Assembly (NCBI RefSeq): GCF_001429395.1
Contig: NZ_LMJT01000008.1
Location: 62,001-126,000, forward strand
Length of the DNA: 64,000 nucleotides
Direction: 5' to 3'
From: Allobosea sp. Root381
Lineage (GTDB): Bacteria; Pseudomonadota; Alphaproteobacteria; Rhizobiales; Beijerinckiaceae
The notes beneath the pieces are model-generated. The model was not told where the DNA came from, did not search any database, and saw nothing but the letters and a program-made list of their open reading frames with translations. Of this stretch, positions 17,267 to 28,077 are shown piece by piece. How positions within the stretch are numbered: position 1 is the first letter of the stretch; every line of letters starts with the position of its first letter. The position numbers and the translations under genes are program-made.

Positions 17267-17665
17267 CTACTTCTTCTCCATTACGCATTGGAGGGGATGC
17301 ATGTGCTTGCGCGCAAGGTCCATGACGAGGGTGACCTTGGTCTCGGCCACCTCGTAGGTGAAGATTCCGCATTCGCCGACGCCGTTCTGATGGACATGCA
17401 TCATGATCTGCGTGGCTTCGGCGCGATCCTTGTTGAAGAAGCGTTCGAGAACGTGAACGACGAACTCCATAGGGGTGTAGTCGTCGTTGAGAAGCAGGAC
17501 GCGGTAGAGATTGGGCTTGCGAGTCCGGGTGCGGGTCAGCACCGCCGTTCCGGTGCCGTCGCGGCCGCCATCGGTCGGGGTCGCCGGCCGCTTCGGGCGG
17601 TCTGCCATCGCAGTCGGCCCGGCAGGAACGACCGCGGGCGGCGCCACGGTGTCGCTCGACCCCAT
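17267..17665 (-). CDS. clpS: ATP-dependent Clp protease adaptor ClpS
   Basis: Adaptor that binds N-degron substrates and hands them to ClpA. The conserved core [20 protein letters not shown], with the substrate-pocket NDDYTPMEF, and the C-terminal [17 protein letters not shown] are intact. The N-terminus is uncertain. I chose the ATG at 17665 ([10 protein letters not shown]) because AGGGAC lies just before it, giving 132 residues. Starts at 17737, 17683 and 17608 (MADRPKRP) are in frame, and the last would give a length closer to other ClpS proteins. The stretch before the core is threonine, arginine and glycine rich and disordered. It heads the clpS-clpA operon and diverges from kdsA. Confidence 0.93.
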   Translation of the reverse strand: MGSSDTVAPPAVVPAGPTAMADRPKRPATPTDGGRDGTGTAVLTRTRTRKPNLYRVLLLNDDYTPMEFVVHVLERFFNKDRAEATQIMMHVHQNGVGECGIFTYEVAETKVTLVMDLARKHMHPLQCVMEKK

Positions 17666-17888
17666 GATGTCCCTTGCCTGCATCGTCGTCGCTGCCGTTG
17701 TTCTCAAGATCGATCCCTGGCGTTTCCCACCCGACATAATGCTTCGCCCATGAATTTACAGACCTCGCTCTCGCTTCGCCAGTGCGTTCGACGCAATGTC
17801 GCAACTCATCGGTCTAAAGGGCGCTTGCGCTTGACCCACCGGGCCTGCCGGACATAAGCCCGGCGCCTCACCCGCATGGAGACGCCCC

Positions 17889-18761
17889 ATGACTGCCAAT
17901 ACCATCGTCTCCATCGGCACCGGCCTGCCCTCGCCGGTGCGCTTCGGCAATGCGCTGCCGCTCTCTGTCATCGCCGGCCCCTGCCAGATGGAGAGCCGCG
18001 ACCACGCGCTGGAGATGGCCTTTGCCCTGAAGGAAATCTCGGAATCGCTCGGCATCGGCCTCGTCTTCAAGACCTCGTTCGACAAGGCCAACCGCACCAG
18101 CGTGAAGGCCCAGCGTGGCATGGGGCTTGCGGCCGCCCTGCCCGTCTTCGCCGAGATCCGCGAGGCGACCGGGCTGCCGGTGCTGACCGACGTGCATGAA
18201 GCGGCTCAATGCGCGGCAATCGCCGAGGTCGTCGACGTGCTGCAGATTCCAGCCTTCCTCTGCCGCCAGACCGATCTCCTGGTGGCGGCGGCGAAGACGG
18301 GACGCGTCGTCAATGTGAAGAAGGGCCAGTTCCTCGCGCCCTGGGACATGGTCAACGTCGCCGCCAAGATCACCGAGAGCGGTAATCCGAACGTCATGCT
18401 CACCGAAAGAGGCGCCTCCTTCGGGTACAACACGCTGATCTCGGACATGCGTGCGTTGCCGATCATGGCGCAGAGCACCGGCGCGCCGGTGATCTTCGAC
18501 GCCACCCATTCGGTGCAGCAGCCCGGCGGCAAGGGCTCGTCCAGCGGAGGGCAGCGCGAATTCGTTCCCGTTCTGGCGCGTGCCGCGGTCGCGGTCGGAG
18601 TCGCCGGCGTGTTCATCGAGACGCATGAGGACCCGGACAGCGCGCCGAGCGACGGGCCGAACATGGTGCCGCTGCGCGCCTTCCCTGCGCTGATCGCAGA
18701 GCTGCAAGGCTTTGATCGACTTGCCAAAGCCAAGGCCCAGCCTACGCTGGCTTATGTCTGA
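17889..18761 (+). CDS. kdsA: 3-deoxy-8-phosphooctulonate synthase
   Basis: A 290-residue TIM-barrel enzyme that condenses phosphoenolpyruvate with arabinose-5-phosphate to Kdo-8-phosphate for lipopolysaccharide. [16 protein letters not shown] near the N-terminus, [41 protein letters not shown] and [12 protein letters not shown] are all family motifs. The ATG follows a GGAGACG site. Nearby enolase and this gene form a neighbourhood often seen in alphaproteobacteria, here interrupted by an MFS gene and queF. The last bases overlap the MFS start. Confidence 0.96.
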   Translation: MTANTIVSIGTGLPSPVRFGNALPLSVIAGPCQMESRDHALEMAFALKEISESLGIGLVFKTSFDKANRTSVKAQRGMGLAAALPVFAEIREATGLPVLTDVHEAAQCAAIAEVVDVLQIPAFLCRQTDLLVAAAKTGRVVNVKKGQFLAPWDMVNVAAKITESGNPNVMLTERGASFGYNTLISDMRALPIMAQSTGAPVIFDATHSVQQPGGKGSSSGGQREFVPVLARAAVAVGVAGVFIETHEDPDSAPSDGPNMVPLRAFPALIAELQGFDRLAKAKAQPTLAYV

Positions 18762-19968
18762 GACAACGCCTCCGCCGCCGGTCCCTGCGCCGGCGGCAAC
18801 CCCTCTTCCTGCACTGATTTTCGTCCTCGGCGCCTGCGGCTTCGCATCGACCTTCACGATGCGGATCATCGATCCCCTGATCCCGACGCTTGCCGGCGAA
18901 TTCGGGCGCAGCATCCCGCAAATCGTGACGATGGTGACGGCGTTCTCGCTGTCCTATGCGCTGGGCCAGCCCTTCCTCGGGCCGCTGGCCGACGCCATGG
19001 GCAAGATCCGCACGATCCTGACCTGCCTGATTGCGCTGGCCGCGCTTTCGACCGTCGCGGCCCTGTCGGGCTCCTTCGAGACGATGACGGTGCTGCGGGC
19101 GGTCACCGGCATCGCGTCGGGCGGCATCATCCCGATCGCGATGGCCGCGATCGGCGACCGGGCGCCGATGCAGGAACGCCAGATCGCGCTCGGGCGCTTT
19201 ACCGTCCTGATGATCATCGGGCAGATGTCGGGTTCGGCCTGCTCCGGCATCATCGCGACCCATGCCGGCTGGCGGGCCGCGTTCCTCTCAGCCGCGGTCA
19301 TCGCGGTGCTGGCCGCGGTGCTGGTCGGCGTGGTGCTGAAGCCGCGCCGGAACGTCGTCAGGCAAAAACTCAGCCTTGCCGGCGCGCTCGGCAACTACCG
19401 GACGGTCTTCGCAAATCCGCGCACCAAGCTGCTTTACGGGCTCGTAATCGTCGAGGGCATCCTGCTGTTCGGTATTCCGGCCTATGTTGCGGCGATCCTC
19501 TACCAGCGCTCGGGCGTCGGACCGGCGGAAGCCGGCCTCGTCATCGCCGGCATGGGCTTCGGCTGCCTGCTCTACGGGCTGTTCACGCGCATCCTCGTGG
19601 AACGCCTCGGACCCACCCGGATGACGCGCACGGGCGGCGTGATCTGCGCGCTGGGCCTCGCGCTCTTCGCCTTCGACTGGCCGTGGTGGAGCGCGATCCC
19701 GATCTTCGCGGCGCAGGGCTTCGGCTTCTTCCTGCTCCACGGCACCTTCCAGGCGCAGGCGACGGAGCTGGCGCCTGGCGCACGCGGTTCGGCCATGGCG
19801 CTGTTCGCCTGCTGCTTCTTCCTCGGCCAGGCGACCGGCCCGCTCGCAATGGGCTTCGCGATGCATCTCATCGGGGCAAGCGCGGCGATCCTGATGTTCG
19901 CCGCCGCCATCGTGGTCTTCGGCTATGTCACGCCGCGGATCATGCCGATCCCGGGCAGCCGAACCTGA
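18754..19968 (+). CDS. MFS transporter
   Basis: A 404-residue major facilitator with about twelve hydrophobic segments. It starts [14 protein letters not shown] with a proline/alanine-rich cytoplasmic tail before helix 1, at the ATG at 18754, which overlaps the kdsA stop by eight bases. The loop after helix 2 reads [12 protein letters not shown], a variant of the MFS motif A, and the first half contains [12 protein letters not shown] and [18 protein letters not shown]. The type resembles drug or arabinose efflux carriers of the 12-helix class. The substrate cannot be deduced. Confidence 0.88.
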   Translation: MSETTPPPPVPAPAATPLPALIFVLGACGFASTFTMRIIDPLIPTLAGEFGRSIPQIVTMVTAFSLSYALGQPFLGPLADAMGKIRTILTCLIALAALSTVAALSGSFETMTVLRAVTGIASGGIIPIAMAAIGDRAPMQERQIALGRFTVLMIIGQMSGSACSGIIATHAGWRAAFLSAAVIAVLAAVLVGVVLKPRRNVVRQKLSLAGALGNYRTVFANPRTKLLYGLVIVEGILLFGIPAYVAAILYQRSGVGPAEAGLVIAGMGFGCLLYGLFTRILVERLGPTRMTRTGGVICALGLALFAFDWPWWSAIPIFAAQGFGFFLLHGTFQAQATELAPGARGSAMALFACCFFLGQATGPLAMGFAMHLIGASAAILMFAAAIVVFGYVTPRIMPIPGSRT

Positions 19969-19981
19969 GCAACCGCCGGGC

Positions 19982-20437
19982 TCAGCGCCCGCGATAGGGC
20001 GCGACGCCCTGATCCGGCAGCCAGAGCCCCTTCGGCGGCTCGCCCGTCTGCCAGAACACGTCAATCGGGATGCCGCCGCGCGGATACCAGTAGCCGCCGA
20101 TCCTGAACCATTCCGGCTCGAGCAGCTCGACCAGCTTCTTGCCGATGCCGACCGTGCAGTCCTCGTGGAAGGCGCCATGGTTGCGGAAGGAGCCGAGATA
20201 GAGCTTGAGCGACTTCGACTCCACCAGCCACTGCCCCGGCAGATAGTCGATCACCAGGATGCCGAAATCCGGCTGGCCGGTGACCGGGCAGATCGAGGTG
20301 AATTCCGGGCAGGTGAAGCGCGTCAGATAGGGCGTGCCGGCATGCGGGTTGGGCACGCGGTCGAGGCGCGCCTCTTCGGGCGATGCGGGCAGCGCGGCAT
20401 GCTGTCCGAGCTGCAGGGTCGTGGTGTCGATCGACAT
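19982..20437 (-). CDS. queF: NADPH-dependent 7-cyano-7-deazaguanine reductase
   Basis: A 151-residue unimodular T-fold enzyme that reduces preQ0 to preQ1 in queuosine biosynthesis. The nucleophile C50 in [12 protein letters not shown], the general acid D57 and the QueF motif [21 protein letters not shown] with H91/E92 are present. The start [12 protein letters not shown] at 20437 is preceded by GGAG; longer frames upstream look non-coding. Tgt, which inserts preQ1 into tRNA, is encoded about 4.6 kb away on the same strand. No other queuosine gene is in the window. Confidence 0.95.
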   Translation of the reverse strand: MSIDTTTLQLGQHAALPASPEEARLDRVPNPHAGTPYLTRFTCPEFTSICPVTGQPDFGILVIDYLPGQWLVESKSLKLYLGSFRNHGAFHEDCTVGIGKKLVELLEPEWFRIGGYWYPRGGIPIDVFWQTGEPPKGLWLPDQGVAPYRGR

Positions 20438-20657
20438 CGAGGGCTCCTGAGGTTTGCGGCCTTCTAGAGCATTGTGCACCGCGGTGGGAACCGGTTTCCG
20501 CGTCCGCGCGACGGCAAGGAACGAGCGCGCAACCTTACGCCGGCCTCGAGCGTTCAATTTATCTTAAATTCCACGCGGCACGTAAAAGCGATCGGAGTGA
20601 CTGCCTCGCTAAAAACGCCTCCGATCCGCAGCCGATCGAGACGAGCGCCCCCAGACG

Positions 20658-20888
20658 ATGATCATCGCCGGCATCCTGTTCCTGATGGGAATCCTGATCG
20701 GCCTGTCGTTCGGCTACGCGGCGATCATCGCGGCGAGCATCACGATGACCTTGATCATCATCCCGCTCTGGCTGATACGGGCCGAGTTCGGCCTCATCAC
20801 CTTCCTGGCCTGGCTCGGCTACCTGCTGGCGCTGCAGAGCGGCTTCCTGGTCGGCGGCTATGTGCGCACCGACGCCGACGAGGGCTAA
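20658..20888 (+). CDS. Small membrane protein (76 aa)
   Basis: A 76-residue very hydrophobic protein with about three membrane segments: MIIAGILFLMGILIGLSFGY, then AASITMTLIIIPLWLI, then FLAWLGYLLALQSGFLVGGY. It ends in the charged tail RTDADEG. I do not recognise the family. No strong ribosome site is seen upstream. Its stop codon directly abuts, with no gap, the stop of the small minus-strand membrane protein gene. Confidence 0.65.
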   Translation: MIIAGILFLMGILIGLSFGYAAIIAASITMTLIIIPLWLIRAEFGLITFLAWLGYLLALQSGFLVGGYVRTDADEG

Positions 20889-21014
20889 TCACCAGAACCA
20901 GACGGCGCGGCCGGCCAACGCGCAGAGCCCCGCCCACCAGGCGACTGTAACGGCGAGAGCGGCGAGGACGATTTCCGGGGATGGGCGCCGCCCATTCGAC
21001 ACGATACGGAACAT
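20889..21014 (-). CDS. Very small membrane protein (41 aa)
   Basis: A 41-residue reading frame starting MFRIVSNGRRPSPEIVLAALAV, with a single hydrophobic segment containing VAWWAGLCALAG and ending AVWFW. GGAGAC lies a few bases before the ATG. The positively charged start followed by one helix is a normal topology for a small membrane protein. No family is recognised. It is tail-to-tail with the 76-residue membrane protein gene. Confidence 0.5.
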   Translation of the reverse strand: MFRIVSNGRRPSPEIVLAALAVTVAWWAGLCALAGRAVWFW

Positions 21015-21136
21015 CTTCGTCTCCCGATGAGACAGCTGCGCGCTGCCATCGGATCAAGCGCAAGACGCAAGCCGGAAGCATGAGCGGGCGATCGGGGCTT
21101 CCCGCGCGCCGGACCGTTGGCTAGAAGCGCGGCTGA

Positions 21137-22453
<1,317 letters not shown>

Positions 22454-22462
22454 GGCATTCCC

Positions 22463-22488
22463 GCTGCCGCGCTCACTAGCGCGGCAGC
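22463..22488. terminator. Bidirectional hairpin between eno and a convergent gene
   Basis: GCTGCCGCGC and GCGCGGCAGC form a perfect ten-pair GC-rich stem with loop TCACTA. It starts ten bases after the eno stop and contains, on the other strand, the stop codon of the convergent gene. There is no T-run, but position and stem strength favour a shared transcription stop. Confidence 0.6.
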
Positions 22489-23129
22489 AACTCCGCAGCG
22501 CGCGAGACCGTCCAGGAACCCGCCGCGCCGACGGCGCCGGCCGCGCCCGTCACGATGCCAGCCGCCCGAGCGACCGGCTCGACGATGGTGCGGCTGAGCA
22601 GGCCCAGGCCGGGCGCTGCCGCTTCGATAATCTGGGGAGAGGCGGCGATCGCGGGCGGTGTCAGCGAAAGCGGCGGCGTAAGCGTTTCGACCTTATGGGC
22701 CTCGCCTGTTGCGGCCGTGCGCTTAACCGCTGGCGCGACCTGAGCCGTCGCTGCAATGCGGGTTTCGGCCACCGCGCGAGCCCATTCGGTTTCCGAGAAG
22801 GCACGCTCGGGCCAATCCGCGCTCATCGGCATCACCAATGCGGCAGGCCTGACGATGCCCGGCCGCGCGCTCGCCAGGGCGGCCTCTTCGCTGGCGGCGC
22901 CGCTATGGCGGGCGATGATCTTGCCGTCGACGACGGCAGGCAGGCTCCAATCCCCCACGCCAGCGTTCTCCGCCACCGTTCGGGACGGAGCACCGGGCTC
23001 GGCAGAAATCGACGCCATAACGCCGAATGCGCCTGCCAACGCGAGCAGACTAGCGAGCGCCGGCATGGCCCGCCCCAGGGAGCCTGGGAGAAGATCGGAG
23101 AGGCGAAAATAGGTGGCGGCAGCTTGCAT
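22476..23129 (-). CDS. Hypothetical alanine/proline-rich protein with N-terminal membrane anchor
   Basis: A 217-residue protein starting MQAAATYFRLSDLLPGSLGR, with AGGACG upstream. A hydrophobic segment ALASLLALAGAFGVMASIS at about residues 24-42 is either a signal anchor or an uncleaved signal. The rest is rich in alanine, proline and threonine, with TPPLSLTPPAIAASP, and a glycine/alanine stretch near the end. A small ordered part around VGDWSLPAVVDGKIIARHSG is the only fold-like piece. It is probably periplasmic. I do not recognise a family. Confidence 0.65.
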   Translation of the reverse strand: MQAAATYFRLSDLLPGSLGRAMPALASLLALAGAFGVMASISAEPGAPSRTVAENAGVGDWSLPAVVDGKIIARHSGAASEEAALASARPGIVRPAALVMPMSADWPERAFSETEWARAVAETRIAATAQVAPAVKRTAATGEAHKVETLTPPLSLTPPAIAASPQIIEAAAPGLGLLSRTIVEPVARAAGIVTGAAGAVGAAGSWTVSRAAELLPR

Positions 23130-23294
23130 CGAAATCGTCCTGCGTTTCCCGCTTACGAAATCCGCAGAGCCGGCATTGCGAAGGCCGAAAAACGGCAGGA
23201 TTGCGTTGGCTGAAAAAGCACTGTCGCCGCAACGCCTTGCCGCCATGCGCCCGCCCCTGTAACGGTGGTCGCAGTTCCGGGCTAGGGGTGGCGC

Positions 23295-24281
23295 ATGCCT
23301 GCAAGCCACCCGCCTCCAAGCGAAGCCGAGTCCCGCGAGCGGCTGCGCTGGCGGCTCGCGGTTGCGGGGATGCTGCTGAGCGTCCTGATCTTCGGATCGA
23401 ACTTCGTCGTCAGCCGCCATGCCGTGCTCAACGGCATATCGCAGCATGACCTGCTGGCGTTGCGCTTCGCCACAGCAGGGACATTGCTGCTGCCGATATT
23501 CCTGAAGCCCGGCCTGTCGCAATGCGGCGGCGTCGGCTGGCAACGCGGCCTGCTGTTGGTTCTGACCAGCGGCTTCCCGATGACCTATCTGATGCTGACC
23601 GGGCTGACGATGGCACCGGCAGCCCATGGCGCGACGATCGGGCCAGGAATCGTGACGCTGATCGGCATCGGCGGCAGCGTTGTGCTGTTCGGCGCGGTCC
23701 TGTCGCCGCGACTGATCGCAGGAGTGACCGCGGTGCTCGCAGGTCTCGGCTGCCTCGCCTTCGCCGGCTCGAGCGGCGCGGGCAACGACGTGCTCTGGGG
23801 CGATCTCTGCTTCCTCGGCGTCGGCCTGCTCTGGGGCTTCTACCCGCTGCTGATCCAGCTCTGGAAGGTCGACGGGCTGAAGGGCGCGGCGATCGTCTCG
23901 GTCTTGTCGATGGCCTATCTGCCCTTCTATTTCCTGTTCTTCTTCAGGGGCTTCGACATCGCGCCCTGGTGGGTTCTGGGCTTCCATGCCGTCTATCAGG
24001 GGGTGATCAACGTCATCCTCGGCCTCTGGCTCTGGGGCTGGGCCGCACATGTCCTGGGCGCTGCGGTGGTCGGCCGCTTCCCGCCGCTGATCCCGGTCAC
24101 GGGGACGGCGCTGGCGATCCCGGCGCTGGGCGAGATCCCCGGCCCGCTCCAGTTCGCCGGCTTCGCGATGATCATCGGCGGGCTGTTCGTTGCCTCATGG
24201 CGCCGCCCGGCGCGAAAGGGCCATCAGGCCCAGGTTCCAGACGACGCAGATCAGCAGACCGACGCCGAGCGCCGGCCATGA
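23295..24281 (+). CDS. EamA/DMT family transporter
   Basis: A 328-residue membrane protein with ten predicted helices in two EamA repeats, of the drug/metabolite transporter superfamily. It starts MPASHPPPSEAESRERLRWR. The first helix contains SVLIFGSNFVVSRHAV and LLALRFATAGTLLLP, typical of the first EamA repeat; the second repeat begins around GNDVLWGDLCFLGVGLLWG. The substrate is unknown, and such carriers often export amino acids or metabolites. The hydrophilic tail after SWRRPARKG runs 87 bases into the convergent gene, so the C-terminal residues are constrained by two reading frames. Confidence 0.85.
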   Translation: MPASHPPPSEAESRERLRWRLAVAGMLLSVLIFGSNFVVSRHAVLNGISQHDLLALRFATAGTLLLPIFLKPGLSQCGGVGWQRGLLLVLTSGFPMTYLMLTGLTMAPAAHGATIGPGIVTLIGIGGSVVLFGAVLSPRLIAGVTAVLAGLGCLAFAGSSGAGNDVLWGDLCFLGVGLLWGFYPLLIQLWKVDGLKGAAIVSVLSMAYLPFYFLFFFRGFDIAPWWVLGFHAVYQGVINVILGLWLWGWAAHVLGAAVVGRFPPLIPVTGTALAIPALGEIPGPLQFAGFAMIIGGLFVASWRRPARKGHQAQVPDDADQQTDAERRP

Positions 24282-24983
24282 GCCCAGCGGCACGGCCGCG
24301 AGATGCACGACCGAAATGGCGAGGCCGAAGCCGAGCAGCGCGATGACGCTGTTGGCGATCACCGCCGCCGCCGCCGGGCCGCCGATGCGCGGCTGCAGGA
24401 TCAGCACCAGGCTCGACATCACGATCGGCAGGCCGGCCAGCACGCCCGACCAGACACCGCCGACATGGGCGCTCGCGGTGGTTGCCGTGCCCGCCAGCGC
24501 CGCGACGCACAGGGCCCGGAGCGGGATCGCGAACCAGGGCGGCTCGGCCGGCCGCGCTGAACGGGCAGCGAGATAAGGCCTCACTGCCAGATGGGCGCCG
24601 ATGAAGACGGCGAGCGTCAGGCCGAGCAGCGTCCAGAAGGATGGCTCCAGCCAGTACAGGGCAAAGACGGCCACGAGCCAGACAAGCAAAGCCGGTCCGA
24701 GGCTCGCCAGCGTCGCGTGCTTCTGCGCGCGCAGCACATAGACCAGGAAGAGACAGCCATTCGCAACGGTGGACGCCATGCTGCCCAGCGCGGCATCCGC
24801 GATGAAGGCTGCGTCATGGTCGAGCGCCAGGAAGACATAGACCGGGCCGAGCGAGATCGGCAGCGTCGCGATCAGGGCCGCGACGAGGGGCCCGCTGCGC
24901 TCCGCGATCAACGAACAGCTGACGACGATGCCGGCAGCGATCGCCATCTTGAAGAGCAGCAGGAAGAGCCAGGACTCGGTCAC
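24195..24983 (-). CDS. Uncharacterised multi-pass membrane protein
   Basis: A 262-residue protein with about eight hydrophobic segments, starting at GTG 24983 ([18 protein letters not shown]) in a four-base GTGA overlap with the tgt stop, so it is translationally coupled to tgt. Visible landmarks are [17 protein letters not shown] in the first third and the C-terminal [21 protein letters not shown] do not recognise the family. Its end overlaps the convergent EamA gene by 87 bases. A link to queuosine metabolism is suggested only by the coupling. Confidence 0.75.
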   Translation of the reverse strand: MTESWLFLLLFKMAIAAGIVVSCSLIAERSGPLVAALIATLPISLGPVYVFLALDHDAAFIADAALGSMASTVANGCLFLVYVLRAQKHATLASLGPALLVWLVAVFALYWLEPSFWTLLGLTLAVFIGAHLAVRPYLAARSARPAEPPWFAIPLRALCVAALAGTATTASAHVGGVWSGVLAGLPIVMSSLVLILQPRIGGPAAAAVIANSVIALLGFGLAISVVHLAAVPLGSWPALGVGLLICVVWNLGLMALSRRAAP

Positions 24984-26152
24984 GGCGCTCCCGCAGTGTC
25001 GCCCCTGGTCCAGCCCTCCTTCGTCTCGGCGACGAAGTCCTCCAGCCGCCCGGCCGCAATTGCCGCGCGCAGACCCGCCATCAGCTCCTGATAATAGGCG
25101 AGGTTGATCCAGGTCAGCAGCATCTTGCCGAGCATCTCCTCGGCCTTGACGAGGTGATGCAGATAGGCGCGCGACCAGCCATTGGCGGCCGGGCAGGACG
25201 ACAGCTCGTCGACCGGGCGCGAATCCTCGGCATGCTTGGCGTTCTTCAGGTTCATGCGGCCGAAGCGGGTGAAGATCTGCCCATGGCGCCCGGCGCGCGT
25301 CGGCATCACGCAGTCGAACATGTCGACGCCGCGCCTGACGGCCTCGACGATGTCGTCGGGCGTACCGACGCCCATCAGGTAGCGCGGCTTCTCCTGCGGC
25401 AAATGCGGCTCGACCGTCTCGATCATCGCCAGCATGACGTCCTGCGGCTCGCCGACCGCGAGCCCGCCGATGGCGTAGCCCTTGAGATCCATCGCGGCGA
25501 GCTCGCGCGCGCTCTCGACGCGAAGAGCCGGCACCGCACCGCCCTGGACGATGCCGAAGAGCGCCCTGCCCGCGGGATTGCCGAAAGCCGCCTTGCAGCG
25601 CTCGGCCCAGCGCAGCGAGAGACGCATCGCCTTCTCCGCCACCTTGTCCTCGCAGGGCAGCGAGACGCATTCGTCGAGCTGCATGACGATGTCGGAGCCG
25701 AGCAGGTTCTGGATCTCGACCGAGCGCTCGGGGCTGAGCATGTGCTTCGAGCCGTCGATATGCGACTGGAAGGTCACGCCCTCCTCGGTCAGCTTGCGCA
25801 GATTGGCGAGCGACATCACCTGGAAGCCGCCGGAATCGGTCAGGATCGGGTGCGGCCAGTTCATGAATTTGTGCAGCCCGCCCTGCCTGGCGACACGCTC
25901 GGCGCCCGGCCGCAGCATCAGGTGGTAGGTGTTGCCGAGCACGACATCGGCGCCGAGCTCGCGGACCTGCGCCGGGTACATGCCCTTGACGGTCGCGGCG
26001 GTCCCGACCGGCATGAAGGCCGGCGTGCGGATGGTGCCGCGCGGCATGCGGATCTCGCCGGTGCGGGCGGCGCCGTCGCGGGCATGGAGATCGAAGCTGA
26101 AATCGGTTGTCGCAACGGCTTCGGGTTGCGCGGGCTGGGGTATGGCGATCAT
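24980..26152 (-). CDS. tgt: tRNA-guanine transglycosylase
   Basis: A 390-residue TIM-barrel enzyme that exchanges guanine-34 of His, Asp, Asn and Tyr tRNAs for preQ1. Present are [17 protein letters not shown] at the start, [13 protein letters not shown] with the general base aspartate, GGLAVGEP, and the nucleophile aspartate in [15 protein letters not shown]. The C-terminal structural zinc site is degraded. Where Zymomonas and E. coli enzymes have CxCxxC before SRAYLHHL, this protein has SSCPAA, leaving one cysteine plus the histidine. The gene product may therefore lack tightly bound zinc. It is coupled to the downstream membrane-protein gene. No queA is adjacent. Confidence 0.95.
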   Translation of the reverse strand: MIAIPQPAQPEAVATTDFSFDLHARDGAARTGEIRMPRGTIRTPAFMPVGTAATVKGMYPAQVRELGADVVLGNTYHLMLRPGAERVARQGGLHKFMNWPHPILTDSGGFQVMSLANLRKLTEEGVTFQSHIDGSKHMLSPERSVEIQNLLGSDIVMQLDECVSLPCEDKVAEKAMRLSLRWAERCKAAFGNPAGRALFGIVQGGAVPALRVESARELAAMDLKGYAIGGLAVGEPQDVMLAMIETVEPHLPQEKPRYLMGVGTPDDIVEAVRRGVDMFDCVMPTRAGRHGQIFTRFGRMNLKNAKHAEDSRPVDELSSCPAANGWSRAYLHHLVKAEEMLGKMLLTWINLAYYQELMAGLRAAIAAGRLEDFVAETKEGWTRGDTAGAP

Positions 26153-26218
26153 GGGCTGCGAGGTAGAGCAGCGCGGGTCTTTAGGGAAGAGGCGTGGACG
26201 CCGGGCAGACGTCTCCCA

Positions 26219-26322
26219 CCGTCATGCTCGGGCGTGACCGAAGCATCTCTGGAAGAGTGGCGCCTCGCGCCCTTCGGCGGGCGATTCTCGGGTCGCCACT
26301 TCGCGGCGCCCGAGAATGACGG
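26219..26322. repeat. Intergenic palindromic repeat, copy A (ATGCTCGGG/ATTCTCGGG family)
   Basis: An imperfect palindromic element running from CCGTCATGCTCGGG to CCCGAGAATGACGG. It consists of a shorter first hairpin built on ATGCTCGGG and a second on ATTCTCGGG, with the loop arm GTCGCCACTTCGCGGCGC. The same architecture recurs at 33447-33549 and 37034-37108. It lies between tgt and the ArsC-like gene, both on the minus strand. Confidence 0.75.
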
Positions 26323-26333
26323 TGCCTGCCGGC

Positions 26334-26687
26334 TCAGGCCTTGGCCAGCGCCGCCTCGTAGATCGCCGGCTTGAAACCGATGACCGTTCTGCCCTTGCCG
26401 AGCTCGAGGACCGGGCGCTTGATCATGGCGGGCTGCGCCAGCATCAGCGCGACCGCCTTGCCAGCATCCAGGCCCTGCTTGTCGGCATCCGGCAGGGCGC
26501 GGAAGGTCGTTCCGGCACGGTTCAGCACGGTCTCCCAGCCATGCTCCTTCACCCAGCGCTCCAGCGAACCCCGATCGATGCCGCTCGCCTTGTAGTCGTG
26601 GAAGGCATGGGCGATGCCTTGCCCTTCCAGCCAGGTGCGCGCCTTCTTCATCGTGTCACAATTCTTGATGCCGTAGATGGTGATCAT
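26334..26687 (-). CDS. ArsC/Spx family protein (YffB-like)
   Basis: A 117-residue thioredoxin-fold protein of the ArsC/Spx/MgsR family. The start MITIYGIKNCDTMKKARTWLE carries a single active-site cysteine, C10, without a second cysteine three residues on, as in YffB-like members. FHDYKASGID and MIKRPVLELGKGRTVIGF near the end are the usual family segments. It is probably a glutathione-dependent reductase-like or regulatory protein, and true arsenate reduction is unlikely without further ars genes. It stands alone between repeat A and the divergent phosphoribosyltransferase gene. Confidence 0.9.
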   Translation of the reverse strand: MITIYGIKNCDTMKKARTWLEGQGIAHAFHDYKASGIDRGSLERWVKEHGWETVLNRAGTTFRALPDADKQGLDAGKAVALMLAQPAMIKRPVLELGKGRTVIGFKPAIYEAALAKA

Positions 26688-26802
26688 TCTGGTCCACCGT
26701 TTCGAGCCTGCCCGCCACGCTCATGCGGCGAGGTTGTCACCGGACCAGGCCAAAATGTCCTCAGGGGCATGATTCGAGCGGGCCGGTCGGCCGGGGAATA
26801 GC

Positions 26803-27369
26803 ATGGATCGCGAAGCGGATTTCCCGGAAGGCGACGATGGGCTGCGAAAGGCTCATGTCAGGCGATGGATGAACTATCCCGCGCCCGGCACGGACTTTCC
26901 CGACGCGAGCACCCTCACCTGCGACGGTGCGCTCGCGAGCATGGCGTTCCGCGAGTTCGAGCGAGGCCTGCCAGGTGACATCGATCTCGTCGCCGGGATC
27001 GATGTCGGTGGCATCGGCTATGCGGGCGGGCTCGCGCTGGCACGTTCCATCGGGTTCATCGACATCCGCAAGGTCCGCTCGCTCCAGCCGGACGTGGTGC
27101 GAAACCTGATCCCCAATTACGAACTCGGCAGCGGCGTCGCGCTGTCGAAGGGCAACAACCTGGCGGGACGCAGCGTCGCCATCGTGGACGACTGCCTGAT
27201 GTCGGGCGAGACCGCGCTGGCCGCGGCCCGGCTGCTGCGCCGGCTCGGAGCGCGCTGCACGGCGGCGCTCTTCATGTTCGAGCTCGACGGGCTCGGCGGG
27301 CGCGCGGCGCTGGAGGCTCAGGGCATCACCGTCAGCGTGCTGAGGACACTGCCCCAAAAGCAGCCCTGA
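26803..27369 (+). CDS. Phosphoribosyltransferase, adenine phosphoribosyltransferase-like
   Basis: A 188-residue type I phosphoribosyltransferase. The PRPP-binding loop VAIVDDCLMSGETALAA near residue 126 is clear, and the hood region NYPAPGTDFPDAS resembles that of adenine phosphoribosyltransferase. DLVAGIDVGGIGYAGGLALA matches the first conserved loop. The sequence otherwise diverges from typical Apt, so the purine base used (adenine, xanthine or another) is not certain. It diverges from the ArsC-like gene and converges with the GST gene three bases away. Confidence 0.8.
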   Translation: MDREADFPEGDDGLRKAHVRRWMNYPAPGTDFPDASTLTCDGALASMAFREFERGLPGDIDLVAGIDVGGIGYAGGLALARSIGFIDIRKVRSLQPDVVRNLIPNYELGSGVALSKGNNLAGRSVAIVDDCLMSGETALAAARLLRRLGARCTAALFMFELDGLGGRAALEAQGITVSVLRTLPQKQP

Positions 27370-27372
27370 CGA

Positions 27373-28077
27373 TCAAGGGCGCTTCGGACTGTCGAGCCCG
27401 CGCTGCACCGCCGGCCGGGCAAGACCGCGCTCGAGCCAGGCCGGAACGTTCTTCAGGCTGGCATAGTCGACGAGTTCACCTGCATCGTAGAAGCCGACGA
27501 GGTTGCGGACCCAGCCGAGCGAGGCGATGTCGGCGATGGTGTATTCATCGCCCATGAGCCAGTCGCGCCCCTCGAGCCGGGTCTCGAGAACCCCGAGCAG
27601 ACGCTTGCTTTCGTTGGCGTAACGGTCGCGTGGGCGCTTGTCCTCGTAGTCCTTGCCGGCGAACTTGTGGAAGAAGCCGAGCTGGCCGAACATCGGCCCG
27701 AGTCCCCCCATCTGGAACATCACCCACTGGATCGTCTCGTAGCGGCCGGCAGGATCGGCCGGGATGAGCTTGCCGGTCTTCTCGGCGAGGTAGATCAGGA
27801 TCGCGCCCGACTCGAACAGGCCGAGCGGCTTTCCGCCCGGGCCATCGGGGTCGATGATCGCGGGAATCTTGCCGTTGGGGTTCAGCGACAGGAATTCCGG
27901 CCCCCAGGTCTCGTTCTTCCCGATGTCGATCAAGTGTGGCTCGTAGGGAAGGCCGAGTTCTTCCAGCGCGATCGAGACCTTCACGCCGTTCGGCGTCGGC
28001 AGGGAATAGAGCTGGATGCGATCGGGATGCGTCGCCGGCCAGCGTGCCGTGATCGGAAAGGCGGAGAGATCTGCCAT
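27373..28077 (-). CDS. Glutathione S-transferase, YfcG/Ure2-like (Nu class)
   Basis: A 234-residue cytosolic GST. The thioredoxin-like N-domain has LYSLPTPNGVKVSIALEELG, with the TPNG motif in place of a catalytic Tyr or Ser that marks YfcG/YghU-like enzymes, and NPNGKIPAI with the cis-proline. FESGAILIYLAEKTGKL follows. The C-terminal helical domain has GLGPMFGQLGFFHKFA and YTIADIASLGWVRN. Such enzymes act as disulfide-bond reductases with glutathione. The start MADLSAFPITARWPATHPD lies close to the first beta strand. Confidence 0.9.
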   Translation of the reverse strand: MADLSAFPITARWPATHPDRIQLYSLPTPNGVKVSIALEELGLPYEPHLIDIGKNETWGPEFLSLNPNGKIPAIIDPDGPGGKPLGLFESGAILIYLAEKTGKLIPADPAGRYETIQWVMFQMGGLGPMFGQLGFFHKFAGKDYEDKRPRDRYANESKRLLGVLETRLEGRDWLMGDEYTIADIASLGWVRNLVGFYDAGELVDYASLKNVPAWLERGLARPAVQRGLDSPKRP

